Origin: Solobacterium sp.
GTDB taxonomy: Bacteria; Bacillota_I; Bacilli_A; Erysipelotrichales; Erysipelotrichaceae
NCBI GenBank assembly: GCA_017432325.1
Contig: JAFRJJ010000021.1
Span: 1-51,896, forward strand
DNA length: 51,896 nucleotides
Direction of reading: 5' to 3'
The notes under the pieces are model-generated. The model was not told the DNA's origin and made no database searches. It saw only the letters and a list, made by a program, of their open reading frames with translations. Position numbers and translations under genes: made by a program. Each line of letters opens with the position of its first letter. Position 1 is the stretch's first letter. Below, one piece after another: positions 51,873-51,896 of this stretch.

Positions 51873-51896
51873 CAATTTCATTATAGTTGGACTCCG

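Overview
The window reads as chromosome of a low-to-mid GC Gram-positive (Bacillota) bacterium, probably an anaerobic, host-associated fermenter. The evidence is strong GGAGG-type ribosome binding sites, an endonuclease-type MutL, two LPxTG sortase-anchored surface proteins, Cys-lipobox lipoproteins, a split transketolase and many small catabolic operons. A class such as Erysipelotrichia or Clostridia would fit, but nothing seen fixes the lineage. I see no tRNA, rRNA, CRISPR array or prophage. Gene density is high and no gene-free stretch exceeds 300 bases.

Layout. 0.2-6.4 kb holds housekeeping genes: a Bax inhibitor-1 family membrane protein, then the leftward operon mutL-miaA-tcdA-zinc-ribbon gene, divergent from yigZ and a chloramphenicol-acetyltransferase-like gene. 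6.4-14.8 kb is one catabolic regulon: a tripartite tricarboxylate-type transporter (tctC-tctB-tctA, leftward), an FCD/GntR regulator (leftward) and a rightward five-gene enzyme operon (UPF0303 heme-binding-like protein, Gfo/Idh/MocA oxidoreductase, HpcH/HpaI aldolase, isomerase/epimerase TIM barrel, D-2-hydroxyacid dehydrogenase). The same TGTTATAACA-type palindrome lies between the -35 and -10 boxes of all three promoters, so the regulator probably controls the whole set and itself. 14.8-21.5 kb holds a GH25 lysozyme, a HAD hydrolase paired with a tocopherol-cyclase-like protein, an SGNH esterase, TelA and a MATE exporter.

21.5-26.4 kb is a leftward operon of a stand-alone pyruvate-kinase C-terminal-domain protein, an IlvD/Edd dehydratase, MurQ and a tannase-like esterase. 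26.5-33.9 kb is a surface island: a 1,899-residue InlB-repeat adhesin and an FctA/SpaA-like pilin, both LPxTG-anchored, with no sortase in the window. 34.1-39.6 kb holds a split transketolase and a heterodimeric ABC exporter. 39.7-44.1 kb is the 5-oxoprolinase operon pxpB-pxpC-BCCP-biotin carboxylase-pxpA. 44.1-51.3 kb holds an AraC regulator with a Cof-type phosphatase, a second Gfo/Idh/MocA oxidoreductase, a lipoprotein serpin, a small HD phosphohydrolase, a three-repeat lipoprotein and a sugar O-acetyltransferase. The right edge carries an IS200-type transposase gene that has lost its HUH motif by internal deletion.

The strongest candidates for new biology are the shared operator circuit and its uncharacterised acid-catabolism operon, the association of PxpBC with BCCP and biotin carboxylase (which together match the domain set of urea carboxylase), the dehydratase-MurQ-esterase operon, the tocopherol-cyclase-like protein, and the structured leader between adhesin and pilin. 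All function assignments come from reading motifs by eye; no database search was run.
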